64,000 bases of DNA. It comes from Dyella thiooxydans (GTDB taxonomy: Bacteria; Pseudomonadota; Gammaproteobacteria; Xanthomonadales; Rhodanobacteraceae). Made by a program: the position numbers and the translations under genes. Below are positions 8,293-20,228 of the stretch, in pieces (position 1 is the stretch's first letter; each line of letters begins with the position of its first letter). A model generated the notes under the pieces. The model was given only the letters and a program-made list of their open reading frames with translations, was not told the origin of the DNA and searched no databases. The stretch spans positions 1,674,001 to 1,738,000 of the forward strand of contig NZ_CP014841.1 of NCBI RefSeq assembly GCF_001641285.1, given 5' to 3'.

Positions 8293-9981
8293 ATGCTTGT
8301 TGGCATCGATCTCGGCACCACCCACTCGCTGATTGGCCGCTACGGCGACAACGGCCCCACCCTCTTCCCCAACGCGCTCGGCCAGTTGCTCACGCCCTCG
8401 GTGGTGAGCCTGGACGCCGACGGCCACGCGCTGGTCGGACAGGCCGCGCGCGACCGGCTGATCAGCCACCCGGGCAGCAGCGTGGCCAGCTTCAAACGCT
8501 GGATGGGCAGCGACCGCGAGACCCGGCTGGGCCATCGCAGCTTCCGCCCGGAAGAGCTCTCCGCCCTGGTGCTGCGTGCGCTGATCGCCGATGCCGAGGC
8601 GGCCACCGGCGAGACGGTGACCGAGGCGGTGATCAGCGTGCCGGCGTATTTCTCCGACGCACAGCGCAAGGCCACCCAGGCCGCCGGCACGCTGGCCGGG
8701 ATCAAGGTCGAGCGGCTGATCAACGAACCCACCGCGGCGGCACTGGCCTATGGCCTGCAGGAACGTCGCGACGGCTCGCGCTTCCTAGTGTTCGACCTGG
8801 GCGGCGGCACCTTCGACGTGTCGGTGCTGGAGATGTTCGAAGGCGTGGTGGAAGTGCATGCCAGCGCCGGCGACAACTTCCTCGGCGGCGAGGATTTCCT
8901 CGACGTGCTGGAAAAGGCCTGCCTGGCCGACCTGGGGCTGCAGCGATCCAGCCTCGACGCGGCCACCAGTGGCGTGCTGCGCCAGCGGCTGGAGACCGCC
9001 AAGCGCGCGCTCACCGGCCAGGCCTCGGCGACGGTGCAGCTCGCCGTACGCGGCGAAACGCACGAGTGGTCGATCGACGAGACGCGCTTCGCCCAGCTCG
9101 CCGACCCGCTGCTGCAGCGCATGCGCGCACCGCTGGAACGCGCCATGCGCGACGCGCGGCTGCAACCCGAACAGCTCGACGAGATCGTGCTGGTCGGTGG
9201 CGCCAGCCGCATGCCGCTGGTGGCGCGGTTGGTCACCCGCATGTTCGGCAGGCTGCCGCTGCGCCACGTCAACCCGGACCAGGCCATCGCGCTGGGCGCC
9301 TGCGTCGCCTCGGGCCTGAAGTCGCGCGACCAGCGCCTGGACGAAGTGGTGCTGACCGACGTGTGTCCCTACTCGCTGGGCACCGAGGTGGTGCGCCGCG
9401 ACCCCCAGGGCCGGATGCAGGGCGGTTTCTTCGAGCCGATCATCCACCGCAACAGCGTGGTGCCGGTGAGCCGCGAGCAGAGCTTCTTCCCGGTCAATCC
9501 GGGGCAGTCGAAGCTGCGGCTGGACGTGTTCCAGGGCGAGAGCCCGATGGTGGAACGCAACATCAAGCTGGGTGAGCTGGAAGTGGAGATCGACCCGACC
9601 CGCCCGCCGCAGGAGAACGCGGTGAACCTGCGCTTCACCTACGACGTCAACGGCGTACTGCAGGTGGAGGCGAACGTGTCCTCGACCGGCAAGCAGTACG
9701 AGCTGGTGCTGGAACAGAACCCGGGCGTGCTCAGCGCCGAGCAGATCCGCACCCGCCTCGCCGCGCTGGCCGAGATCAAGATCCACCCGCGCAGCAAGCA
9801 GGAGAACCTCGCCCTGCTCGCCCGCGCCGAGCGCATCTACGAGGAACACCTGACGATGCGCGACCAGGTGCAGGCGTGGATCGCACAGTTCCGCGCCGTG
9901 CTGGAAACCCAGGACGAGATGGTGATCCGCGAACACCGACTGGAGCTGGGGCGCGCGCTGGACACGCTGGAATCGACCTGA
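8293..9981 (+). CDS. hscC: Hsp70-family chaperone HscC
   Basis: A 562-residue protein, close to E. coli HscC (about 556) and shorter than DnaK (about 640). The nucleotide-binding domain has GIDLGTTHSLIG at the N-terminus, INEPTAAALAYG, the phosphate-2 motif DLGGGTFDVSVLE and VLVGGASRMPLV. The substrate-binding domain follows (about 370-500) with a short lid and no DnaK-like C-terminal tail. It hydrolyses ATP while binding unfolded protein segments. The stop codon overlaps the start of the J-domain gene by one base (TGATG), which supports the HscC assignment, since HscC works with dedicated membrane J proteins. Confidence 0.9.
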   Translation: MLVGIDLGTTHSLIGRYGDNGPTLFPNALGQLLTPSVVSLDADGHALVGQAARDRLISHPGSSVASFKRWMGSDRETRLGHRSFRPEELSALVLRALIADAEAATGETVTEAVISVPAYFSDAQRKATQAAGTLAGIKVERLINEPTAAALAYGLQERRDGSRFLVFDLGGGTFDVSVLEMFEGVVEVHASAGDNFLGGEDFLDVLEKACLADLGLQRSSLDAATSGVLRQRLETAKRALTGQASATVQLAVRGETHEWSIDETRFAQLADPLLQRMRAPLERAMRDARLQPEQLDEIVLVGGASRMPLVARLVTRMFGRLPLRHVNPDQAIALGACVASGLKSRDQRLDEVVLTDVCPYSLGTEVVRRDPQGRMQGGFFEPIIHRNSVVPVSREQSFFPVNPGQSKLRLDVFQGESPMVERNIKLGELEVEIDPTRPPQENAVNLRFTYDVNGVLQVEANVSSTGKQYELVLEQNPGVLSAEQIRTRLAALAEIKIHPRSKQENLALLARAERIYEEHLTMRDQVQAWIAQFRAVLETQDEMVIREHRLELGRALDTLEST

Positions 9982-11390
9982 TGTGGCCGTACAGCGAGCT
10001 GGGCATCGAGCCTACCGCCGACGAGCGCGCGATCAAGCGCGCCTACGCGGTGAAGCTCAAGCAGAACCGCCCGGACGAAAATCCGGAGGGCTTCCAGCGG
10101 CTGCACGAGGCCTACCAGGCAGCATTGCAGCGCTGCCGGGGTCACGCGCCAGCCCCGCCTGCGGCAGCACCCCCCGCCGCACCGCGCCCGTTGCCTTCGC
10201 CGGTTGTCGCCGCGCCATCGGCAAGCCAACCGGCGTCTTCACCTCCGTCGACGCCGGCACCGGCACCAGTGACGTTCGACGCCAGTGCCTTCCTGCGGGA
10301 AGCGGTGGCGCGTGCCGATGCCAATGAACCTGCCGCGCTGCGCAAATGGCTGGAAAGCCACCAGGCGCTCTGGTCGCTGAGCCTGAAGACGCGCGTCGGC
10401 CAGCACTGGCTGTCGTTCGTCCACCAGGCCGCACCGCCGATGCCGGATGGCTGCTTCGACGAGATGCTGGCGTTCTTCCGGCTGGATCACGCCGGTGCCG
10501 TGCCCGATCCATTGCTCGTGGCACAGCGCCGCCAGCGCATGCACATGGCCTGGCACCTGGCGCCCGCGCGCCGTAATGCGTTGGCCGGCCTGCTCGGCGC
10601 CCGCTCGGTCAGCGCACGCAAGCAGATCACCCGCTCGCTCCGCTGGCTGCAGCAACCTTTCCGCTGGCCGGTCGCGTTGTGGCGCAGTCTGCTGCCGCAG
10701 AACCTTCGCAGCATGAACAACCTGATCCTGCGCCTGGCCGGGCAGCCCCCGGTCGAACTGCCGCCACCCGTGGATCCCCGGCAACAGGCATTCTGGCTGC
10801 AGGCCGCGCACAGCGGACTGTTCAGTCGTGTCGGGGCTGCCATCGTCGGCGCGAGGGTGGCCGGAACGCTGCTGCTCGGGCTGCTTCTGGGCTTGGCGTT
10901 CGGTGCGTTTGCCGGCATGCAGGGCGGGCAGTTCGCCTGGGGCATGGTCGGCTTGCTGGAGGTGATCGCCGGCGGCTTCTGTGGCGTGGCGCTGGCCGTC
11001 ATGGCCTGGTCCGAGCTCACCGGCTGGCAGCGCCGCCCGATGCCGCTGAAAGGCGCAGTCGGATGGCTGCACTTCGCGCTGGTTCCGCTGCTCGCCATCG
11101 GCGCGCTGATTGTCGTCGATGCCACCGACTCGCCGATGGCCGGCTGGATGCTGACCGTACCCGCGCTATGGCTCGCGTTGGCCCGCGTGCTGCACGGGAG
11201 GCAGGTATCGGCTTCGCTGCGCCCATGGCTGCGGCTGGGTATCTTCCTGATCTATCCCGTCGCCAGCCTCGTTGCCAGCGCGGTGCAGGTACCGGTGATC
11301 ATGGGCAACAGCCTGGCCGGCGCGGCCCTGCTGGCCTGGGCGATCGATGCCTGGCGCCGGGTGCCCCGCCGACAGCGCGCGCTGGCCTGA
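9981..11390 (+). CDS. Membrane J-domain protein, likely HscC partner, with RPD in place of HPD
   Basis: A 469-residue protein. The N-terminal 50 residues form a J-like domain (YSELGIEPTADERAIKRAYA) in which the HPD tripeptide is replaced by RPD at residues 30-32 (KQNRPDENPEG). A Pro/Ala-rich linker follows (about 55-95), then a soluble helical part, then about five or six membrane segments from about residue 285 to the C-terminus (GTLLLGLLLGLAFGAF, WGMVGLLEVIAGGFCGVALAV and others). The start overlaps the hscC stop, so the two are translationally coupled. E. coli HscC uses DjlB and DjlC J proteins; this is a likely analogue. Whether the altered tripeptide still stimulates ATPase activity cannot be read from sequence. 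Confidence 0.82.
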   Translation: MWPYSELGIEPTADERAIKRAYAVKLKQNRPDENPEGFQRLHEAYQAALQRCRGHAPAPPAAAPPAAPRPLPSPVVAAPSASQPASSPPSTPAPAPVTFDASAFLREAVARADANEPAALRKWLESHQALWSLSLKTRVGQHWLSFVHQAAPPMPDGCFDEMLAFFRLDHAGAVPDPLLVAQRRQRMHMAWHLAPARRNALAGLLGARSVSARKQITRSLRWLQQPFRWPVALWRSLLPQNLRSMNNLILRLAGQPPVELPPPVDPRQQAFWLQAAHSGLFSRVGAAIVGARVAGTLLLGLLLGLAFGAFAGMQGGQFAWGMVGLLEVIAGGFCGVALAVMAWSELTGWQRRPMPLKGAVGWLHFALVPLLAIGALIVVDATDSPMAGWMLTVPALWLALARVLHGRQVSASLRPWLRLGIFLIYPVASLVASAVQVPVIMGNSLAGAALLAWAIDAWRRVPRRQRALA

Positions 11391-11402
11391 TCCGGAACGC
11401 GC

Positions 11403-11713
11403 TTATTTGCCCCGCGGACGGAAATGCAGCGGCATGGAGCCGTCCGCCGCCGGCGGGTGCGCGGCAGCCGCCGGCTTCGGACCGCAGGCGCCGCAGGTAT
11501 CGCAGCCGTCGCTGCAGTTGCCGCTGGTCTGCTTCGGCTGCAGGCGATGCGCCAGCGCGCGTTTCCAGCCCGGTGCATCGGGCCGGTCCAGCCGCAGCGC
11601 GGCGGCCGCCAGCCAGCGGGCGGTGAGCTTCGGTGCCAGCTTGCGCAGCACCACCAGCACGCTGACCAGCAGGACGACACCGATCACCACGTACTGCACG
11701 AGCAGGCTGGTGC

Positions 11714-11717
<4 letters not shown>
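11403..11717 (-). CDS. Small Cys-rich membrane protein of the feo operon
   Basis: A 104-residue protein starting with GTG, which overlaps the feoB stop in a GTGA arrangement. An N-terminal membrane span (LVQYVVIGVVLLVSVLVVL, about 5-24) is followed by a basic region and a cluster of five cysteines with His nearby (CSDGCDTCGACG, about 75-86), then a Pro/Ala-rich tail. It resembles the FeoB-associated Cys-rich proteins found in place of classical FeoC, whose winged-helix fold is not visible here. The Cys cluster may bind iron or a cluster and tune FeoB. Translation coupling makes a role in ferrous iron uptake likely. Confidence 0.78.
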
Positions 11718-13551
<1,834 letters not shown>

Positions 13552-13555
<4 letters not shown>

Positions 13556-13797
13556 GCCGCCTCCTGCATGCGCACGGTCACCCGCGAAGCCTCGTTGCGC
13601 CGCAGGGCGAACCGGGTCGAGCCGATCTGGATCAGCAGCGGGTCGGCGCCCATCGGTCCGTAGGCCACCAGGCGCACTGGTTCGCCCGCCACGAAACCGA
13701 GGTCGCGCAGGCGCTGCGCGATGACATCGTCGGCGTGGGCATCGTCCACGCGGTCCACCACGGCAGGCGAACCCTTGGGCAGATCGGACAGGCGCAC
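13552..13797 (-). CDS. feoA: Ferrous iron transport protein A
   Basis: An 81-residue cytoplasmic protein with the FeoA SH3-like fold: LSDLPKGSPAVVDRV, QRLRDLGFVAGEPVRL, and a C-terminal FALRRNEASRV segment. FeoA stimulates FeoB. The GTG at 13797 is the best start because it opens the conserved region at once; AGG lies about 10 nt upstream, and the frame upstream of it covers the Fur box and divergent promoter. It is the first gene of feoA-feoB-Cys-rich protein. Confidence 0.9.
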
Positions 13798-13810
13798 AGG
13801 CAAGGACCTA

Positions 13811-13829
13811 AATGGGAATGGTTCGCATT
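13811..13829 (-). promoter_or_regulatory. Fur box upstream of feoA
   Basis: AATGGGAATGGTTCGCATT matches 16 of 19 positions of the AATGAGAATGATTCTCATT palindrome. It lies 14 nt upstream of the feoA start. A -10-like TACAAT on the minus strand abuts it (about 13827-13832). The site lies between the divergent feo operon and the hydratase gene, so it could also affect the latter. Assignment is by eye. Confidence 0.72.
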
Positions 13830-13917
13830 GTATATCGTTCCCTTTCTGCCCGCATTCAAGCCGACCGCCGCGTTTGCCGGCGTTTATCATCGGCGGTCTT
13901 TGCCAGGGAACCCCGCC

Positions 13918-14706
13918 ATGACGAGCCGCCTCTCGATCGCCGACCAGGACCGCGTCCGCCGCATCGCGCTGAACCGCCCGGAGGTGCACAACGCCTTCGA
14001 TGACGCGCTGATCGCGGAACTGACGGCCGCCATCGACGATGCCGGCCGCGACGAAAGCGTGCGCGCGGTGGTACTCACAGGCGAGGGCGAGAGCTTCTCC
14101 GCCGGTGCCGATTTGAACTGGATGCGCGGCATGGCCCAGGCCAGCGAGCAGGAAAACCGCGACGATTCGTCGCGTCTGGCGCGGCTGATGCGCCGGCTGC
14201 AGTTCTGCCCCAAGCCGACCATCGCCCGGGTCAACGGTGCAGCATTCGGCGGGGGCGTGGGGCTGGTCGCCTGTTGCGATATCGCGATCGGCGTCGAGGG
14301 CGCCAAGTTTGGCCTGACCGAGGTGAAACTCGGCTTGGTGCCGGCGGTGATCTCGCCCTACGTGATCGCCGCGATCGGCCTGCGCCAGGCGCGCCGGCTG
14401 TTCCTCACCGGCGAGTTCTTCGATGCGGCGGCCGCGCAGCGCATCGGCCTGCTGCACGAAGCGGTGCCGCGCGAGCAGCTCGACGACGCCGTGCAGCGCG
14501 TGCTCGGCTTCCTCGCCAAGGCCGGCCCGCAGGCGCAGGCCGAGGCCAAGACCCTGGCGCTGGGCATGGCCGGGCTGGACGAAGCAGGCGCCGAGCGGAT
14601 CGACGATGAGAATGCCGCGCTGATCGCGCGGCTGCGCGTGTCGGCCGAGGGGCAGGAGGGGCTGGGAGCGTTTCTGGCCAAGCGTGCGCCGGCGTGGGCG
14701 GGGTAA
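13918..14706 (+). CDS. liuC: Enoyl-CoA hydratase family, probable methylglutaconyl-CoA hydratase
   Basis: A 262-residue crotonase-fold enzyme. The oxyanion-hole segments are visible (GESFSAGADLNWM and NGAAFGGGVGLVACCDIAI), as is the catalytic Glu region FGLTEVKLGLVPAVI. With methylcrotonyl-CoA carboxylase and HMG-CoA lyase genes close by, the likely reaction is hydration of 3-methylglutaconyl-CoA to HMG-CoA in leucine breakdown; a general enoyl-CoA hydratase is the alternative. AGGGA lies 10 nt before the ATG at 13918. It is divergent from feoA. The REP-like repeat array follows its stop. Confidence 0.88.
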   Translation: MTSRLSIADQDRVRRIALNRPEVHNAFDDALIAELTAAIDDAGRDESVRAVVLTGEGESFSAGADLNWMRGMAQASEQENRDDSSRLARLMRRLQFCPKPTIARVNGAAFGGGVGLVACCDIAIGVEGAKFGLTEVKLGLVPAVISPYVIAAIGLRQARRLFLTGEFFDAAAAQRIGLLHEAVPREQLDDAVQRVLGFLAKAGPQAQAEAKTLALGMAGLDEAGAERIDDENAALIARLRVSAEGQEGLGAFLAKRAPAWAG

Positions 14707-14721
14707 CACCATCACGCCGCA

Positions 14722-15141
14722 GCAGGAGCACATCCTATGTGCGAACCCATCCCCTTTCGCGCCACCGCTGTCGCTCACAGGGTGAGCTCCTACACGCGAG
14801 CACCCGGTAGGAGCGCACCCTGTGCGCGAACCCATCCCCTCTCGCGCCACCGCTGTCGCTCACAGGGTGAGCTCCTACACGCGAGCACCCGGTAGGAGCG
14901 CACCCTGTGCGCGAACCCATCCCCTCTCGCGCCACCGCTGTCGCTCACAGGGTGAGCTCCTACACGCAAGCACCCGGTAGGAGCGCACCCTGTGCGCGAA
15001 CCCATCCCCTCTCGCGCCACCGCTGTCGCTTACAGGGTGAGCTCCTACACGCAAGCACCCGGTAGGAGCACACCCTGTGCGCGAACCCACCCCGCCCTCG
15101 AACCACCGCCGTCACCCACACGGTGAGCTCCGACACGTGAC
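14722..15141. repeat. Five tandem 85-bp REP-like units with long hairpins
   Basis: Units begin at 14722, 14807, 14892, 14977 and 15062, exactly 85 bp apart. The three central units are nearly identical; the first and last are degenerate. Each begins GTAGGAGCGCACCCTGTG and, about 30 nt later, has CACAGGGTGAGCTCCTAC, its reverse complement with one mismatch, so each can form an 18-bp stem. The GTAG start is a hallmark of REP elements mobilised by RAYT transposases. No RAYT gene is in the window. The array lies between the hydratase and carboxylase genes (14707-15277, no gene). From 15142 to 15277 I see only the carboxylase leader, with AGGGA before its ATG. Confidence 0.9.
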
Positions 15142-15277
15142 ATGCCGTGCACTGCTCCCGACCCGGCGGCCACGACCGGCCCCGCGTGCCTTGCTGCGCT
15201 GCGCATCGGCTCAAAACCGCCCTTCTGCTACCTTTTCGAGCTTTGCATCGCGGCGCACGCCAGCTTAGGGACTTCGC

Positions 15278-17275
<1,998 letters not shown>

Positions 17276-17280
17276 GGGGC

Positions 17281-17307
17281 GCAAGCGGCGGCGGTGCCGT
17301 CGCTTGC
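17281..17307. terminator. Hairpin between convergent genes
   Basis: GCAAGCGGCGG (17281-17291) pairs with CCGTCGCTTGC (17297-17307), 10 of 11 bp, with a 5-nt loop. It lies between the stop of mccA and the stop of the convergent peptidase, so it can end transcripts from both sides. There is no long T tract, which is common in GC-rich genomes. Confidence 0.6.
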
Positions 17308-17310
17308 CGA

Positions 17311-18492
17311 TCAACGGGTCCGCTCGACTTCCGCCGGTGCCGCATCGCCGGCCGCGCGCGCCAGCGGCAGCGCGTCGTCGACCAGGTGCATCAGGAACCG
17401 CCCCGGCTGCTCCTGCATCATCATGTGTGCCGAATCGGCGAACACGACCAGTCGCTTGGACGGCGCCCGGATGTGCCCGAACCAGGTTTCGGCGAGCTGA
17501 TGCGGCGTGGTGTAGTCATGCGCGCCGACGAACACCAGCACCGGGCAACCGAAGTGCGTGACGTGGTCGAAGTCGACGTCCAGCAGCGGCTTCAGCAGGT
17601 GGTTCAGGGAGAACAGGCTGCCCTTGTCGATGGCGTCGAGGTCCTGCCGGCTGTAGTCGGGCGAGAGCTCCTCGGCATCCACATCGAACTGGTAGTTGGT
17701 GCGCCCCCAGGCCAGGCCGCCGTAATACATCTCCCACTTGCTGCGCACGCCGACACGATCGATGGTGAGTGCCTTGCCGGGATACGGCGCAATGGCCTTC
17801 AGTTCCTTCACCGCCTCCTGGTTGTGGTGCGCGATCGCTTCGCGCAGCGCGAACGCGTAGCCCTCGGCCTCGTTGGCGTGACCATTCACCACCTGCCCCA
17901 CCGAGATGTAGGCGTAGAACCAATCCGGATGACGCTGGGCCAGCTCGACGCCGAGCACCGAGCCCCACGAGTGACCGAGCAGGAAGATCTTCCGCTTGCC
18001 GAAGCGCTGGCGCAGGTACTGCACCACCTGGGCCGCATCGTCGGTCATGCCCCTCACGCTCATCCCCGGCGCCATCGCCTGTTCGGTATTGGCGGCGTAG
18101 GTCTTGCCGGCGCCGCGCTGGTCCCACTGCACCACGGTGAAGTAGTCCTCCCACGGCGTCTGGAAGGTGTACGACTCGGGCATCGCCGGCGAAGCCGGGC
18201 CACCATGCAGGAACAGCAGCACCGGGTTGCGGCGGTCCTTGCCGCGGATCGATATCCACTGGTCGATGCCGTCGATGTGCAGCTTCACCTTCTCGTCCAC
18301 GCCCTGCGGCGAGAGGATCGCCCGGTTGCTGTCGAGGATCGCGGTCACACGGTCGCGGGACATGGTCCAGGCTGGCGCCGCGGTAGCCGATGGGGCAGCG
18401 GCGGCGGACGTATCCGCGGAGGCCGCGAAGCTGTGGCCGGCGCAGCCGATGAAGGTCAGCACGGCGGCAAGGACGGAATGGATCGGTTTCAA
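17311..18492 (-). CDS. Secreted S33-type (prolyl aminopeptidase-like) alpha/beta hydrolase
   Basis: A 393-residue protein. The best start is TTG at 18492, because AGGAGAG lies 6 nt upstream and it opens directly into a signal peptide (ending near GHSFA; a Cys in FIGC makes a lipoprotein possible but the lipobox is weak). The fold signatures are HGGPASP (oxyanion, about 95-100), DQRGAGKTY typical of proline iminopeptidases, the nucleophile elbow GHSWGS (Ser about 174), an Asp in VGAHDYTTP (about 321) and a His in SAHMMMQ (about 353). It probably cleaves N-terminal proline or similar peptides in the periplasm. Substrate specificity is inferred from family only. Confidence 0.87.
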   Translation of the reverse strand: MKPIHSVLAAVLTFIGCAGHSFAASADTSAAAAPSATAAPAWTMSRDRVTAILDSNRAILSPQGVDEKVKLHIDGIDQWISIRGKDRRNPVLLFLHGGPASPAMPESYTFQTPWEDYFTVVQWDQRGAGKTYAANTEQAMAPGMSVRGMTDDAAQVVQYLRQRFGKRKIFLLGHSWGSVLGVELAQRHPDWFYAYISVGQVVNGHANEAEGYAFALREAIAHHNQEAVKELKAIAPYPGKALTIDRVGVRSKWEMYYGGLAWGRTNYQFDVDAEELSPDYSRQDLDAIDKGSLFSLNHLLKPLLDVDFDHVTHFGCPVLVFVGAHDYTTPHQLAETWFGHIRAPSKRLVVFADSAHMMMQEQPGRFLMHLVDDALPLARAAGDAAPAEVERTR

Positions 18493-18761
18493 CGAAGCTC
18501 TCCTGCAACGGATGGACGCCAGCACGCCGCTGGCGCAGAGGACCCGGTGAGGCGGCTGACCCCGACCGGGACGATGCAGGCCACTCAGCAATCGCCGTGC
18601 CAGCACCCTCCCGCCCGCGCGGACCGCACCAGGGCGCGGTTTCCTGCCCACCCGTCGAAGATCCCGTCCGTCCGCGGACAATGCGCCGGACGTCCGCCCC
18701 ATGCGCGGGCCGGACATCGGGCGCGGTACCCTGTGGCTCTTTGGCTGTCAGCGCATCCGTC

Positions 18762-19673
18762 ATGAACACTCCCAGCTCCGCCGCCAATCACGTCCGCATC
18801 GTCGAAGTCGGCGCGCGCGACGGCCTGCAGAACGAGAAGACCCTGCTGCCGGCCGACGTGAAGATCGCGCTGATCGACCGGCTGTCCTCCACTGGCCTCA
18901 CCACCATCGAGGCGACTAGCTTTGTCAGCCCGAAGTGGGTGCCGCAGCTGGCCGATGCGGCCGAGGTGTTCGCCGGCATCCGCAAGGTGCCGGGAGTGAG
19001 CTACCCGGTGCTGGTGCCGAACCTGCAGGGCTACGAGCGGGCACGGGCGGTCGGCGCCACCGAGGTGGCGGTGTTCTCCGCCGCCAGCGAGGCGTTCAAC
19101 CGCAAGAACATCAACGCCTCGATCGATGAATCGATCGAGCGCTTCCTGCCCGTGCTGGAACGTGCCTCGGCCGATGGCGTGAAGGTGCGCGGCTATGTCT
19201 CCACCGTGCTCGGCTGTCCCTACCAGGGCGACGTGCCGGTGGCCGACGTGGTGCGCGTGGCGCAGCGGCTGCACGCGGCCGGCTGCTACGAAATCTCGCT
19301 GGGCGACACCATCGGCGTCGGCACGCCGGCGAAGGCGCGCGCCATGCTGCGCGCGGTCGCCGCCGAAGTGCCGATGGGCGCGCTGGCGGTGCATTTCCAC
19401 GACACCTACGGGCAGGCGCTGGCCAACATCCTGGCCTGCCTGGAGGAAGGCGTGCGCGTGGTCGACAGCGCCGTTTCCGGCACCGGCGGCTGCCCTTACG
19501 CGAAGGGCGCGACCGGCAACGTGGCCAGCGAGGACGTGGTGTACATGCTGCACGGCATGGGCATGCACACCGGCGTGGATCTCGATCTGCTGGTCGCCAC
19601 CGGCGCCTGGCTCGCCGCGCAGCTGCACAAGGAAACCGCCAGCCGGGTGACCCGCGCGCGCACCGCGGCCTGA
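18762..19673 (+). CDS. mvaB: Hydroxymethylglutaryl-CoA lyase
   Basis: A 303-residue enzyme that splits HMG-CoA into acetyl-CoA and acetoacetate, the last step of leucine catabolism. Visible are VEVGARDGLQNEK with catalytic Arg/Asp, the metal-binding HFHDTYGQ region, and the signature VSGTGGCPYAKGATGN with the catalytic Cys near residue 244. Length is that of bacterial lyases. The start MNTPSSAANHVRIVEVG fits family N-termini. Its final 62 bp lie inside a 292-bp tandem duplication, so a broken copy of its C-terminus follows it. Confidence 0.94.
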   Translation: MNTPSSAANHVRIVEVGARDGLQNEKTLLPADVKIALIDRLSSTGLTTIEATSFVSPKWVPQLADAAEVFAGIRKVPGVSYPVLVPNLQGYERARAVGATEVAVFSAASEAFNRKNINASIDESIERFLPVLERASADGVKVRGYVSTVLGCPYQGDVPVADVVRVAQRLHAAGCYEISLGDTIGVGTPAKARAMLRAVAAEVPMGALAVHFHDTYGQALANILACLEEGVRVVDSAVSGTGGCPYAKGATGNVASEDVVYMLHGMGMHTGVDLDLLVATGAWLAAQLHKETASRVTRARTAA

Positions 19674-19756
19674 GCCCCTGCGTTCGCGGGATTGACCCCG
19701 GAATCGGCGTCCGCGAAGAACATCGCTGCGCCGACCATCACAACCTGGAACGTCCT

Positions 19757-19831
19757 GTAGGAGCGCACCCTGTGCGCGACCGGCGAGCCGCTTTGTCGTC
19801 ACTCTTTGTCGCCCACAAGGTGGGCTCCTAC
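19757..19831. repeat. REP-like hairpin, first copy
   Basis: It begins GTAGGAGCGCACCCTGTG and ends in CACAAGGTGGGCTCCTAC, forming an imperfect stem with a central loop of about 40 nt. It is the same family as the units at 14722-15141, although the loop differs. Confidence 0.8.
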
Positions 19832-19902
19832 AGGGCACGCCGTAGGATTCGATTCGAAACATCGCGGCCTCGCTGCGGCCACCGCCAGAATCGATGAGGC
19901 GT

Positions 19903-19964
19903 CTCGCCACACAGCTGCACAAGGAAACCACCAGCCGGTGACCCGCGCGCGCACCGCGGCCTGA
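19903..19964 (+). pseudogene. Duplicated 3' fragment of the HMG-CoA lyase gene
   Basis: This stretch repeats the last 62 bp of mvaB, including its stop region, but a 1-bp deletion puts it out of frame. It has no start or promoter of its own. It is a by-product of the tandem duplication and is not expected to make protein. Confidence 0.85.
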
Positions 19965-20047
19965 GCCCCTGCGTTCGCGGGATTGACGCCGGAATCGGCG
20001 TCCGCGAAGAACATCGCTGCGCCAATCATCACAACCAGGAACGCCCT

Positions 20048-20122
20048 GTAGGAGCGCACCCTGTGCGCGACCGGCGAGCCGCTTCGTCGTCACCCTTTGT
20101 CGCCCACAAGGTGGGCTCCTAC
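20048..20122. repeat. REP-like hairpin, second copy
   Basis: Near-identical to the hairpin at 19757-19831, carried in the second duplication unit. The outer stem GTAGGAGC/GCTCCTAC is perfect. Confidence 0.8.
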
Positions 20123-20228
20123 AGGGCACGCCGCAGGATTCGATTCGAAACATCGCGGCCTCGCTGCGGCCACCGCTAGAATCGATGAGGCGTGATGCCT
20201 TGCCCGCCTTTGTCTCGAGGGGAGTCCA

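Larger units (their letters stand above)
19611..20193. repeat. Tandem duplication of about 292 bp including a gene end
   Basis: Unit 1 (19611-19902) and unit 2 (19903-20193) differ at about 13 positions by eye, including a 1-bp deletion. Each unit holds the last 62 bp of the HMG-CoA lyase gene, a spacer, one REP-like hairpin and a short tail ending in GATGAGGCGT. The region 19674-20228 has no other gene. The second unit is directly upstream of the amidohydrolase gene, so its promoter must lie within or just after the duplicate. Confidence 0.9.

Noticed and set aside
14735-15090. Short repeated peptides encoded on the minus strand within the 85-bp units
   Set aside because: They are by-products of an open frame through REP units; no ribosome site or conservation argues for translation.
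14722-15141. CRISPR array
   Set aside because: The 85-bp units are contiguous and nearly identical over their whole length, so there are no unique spacers, and no cas genes are present.
19680-20228. A small gene in the duplicated interval
   Set aside because: Only short antisense frames with repeat-derived peptides occur, and both copies are disrupted relative to each other.
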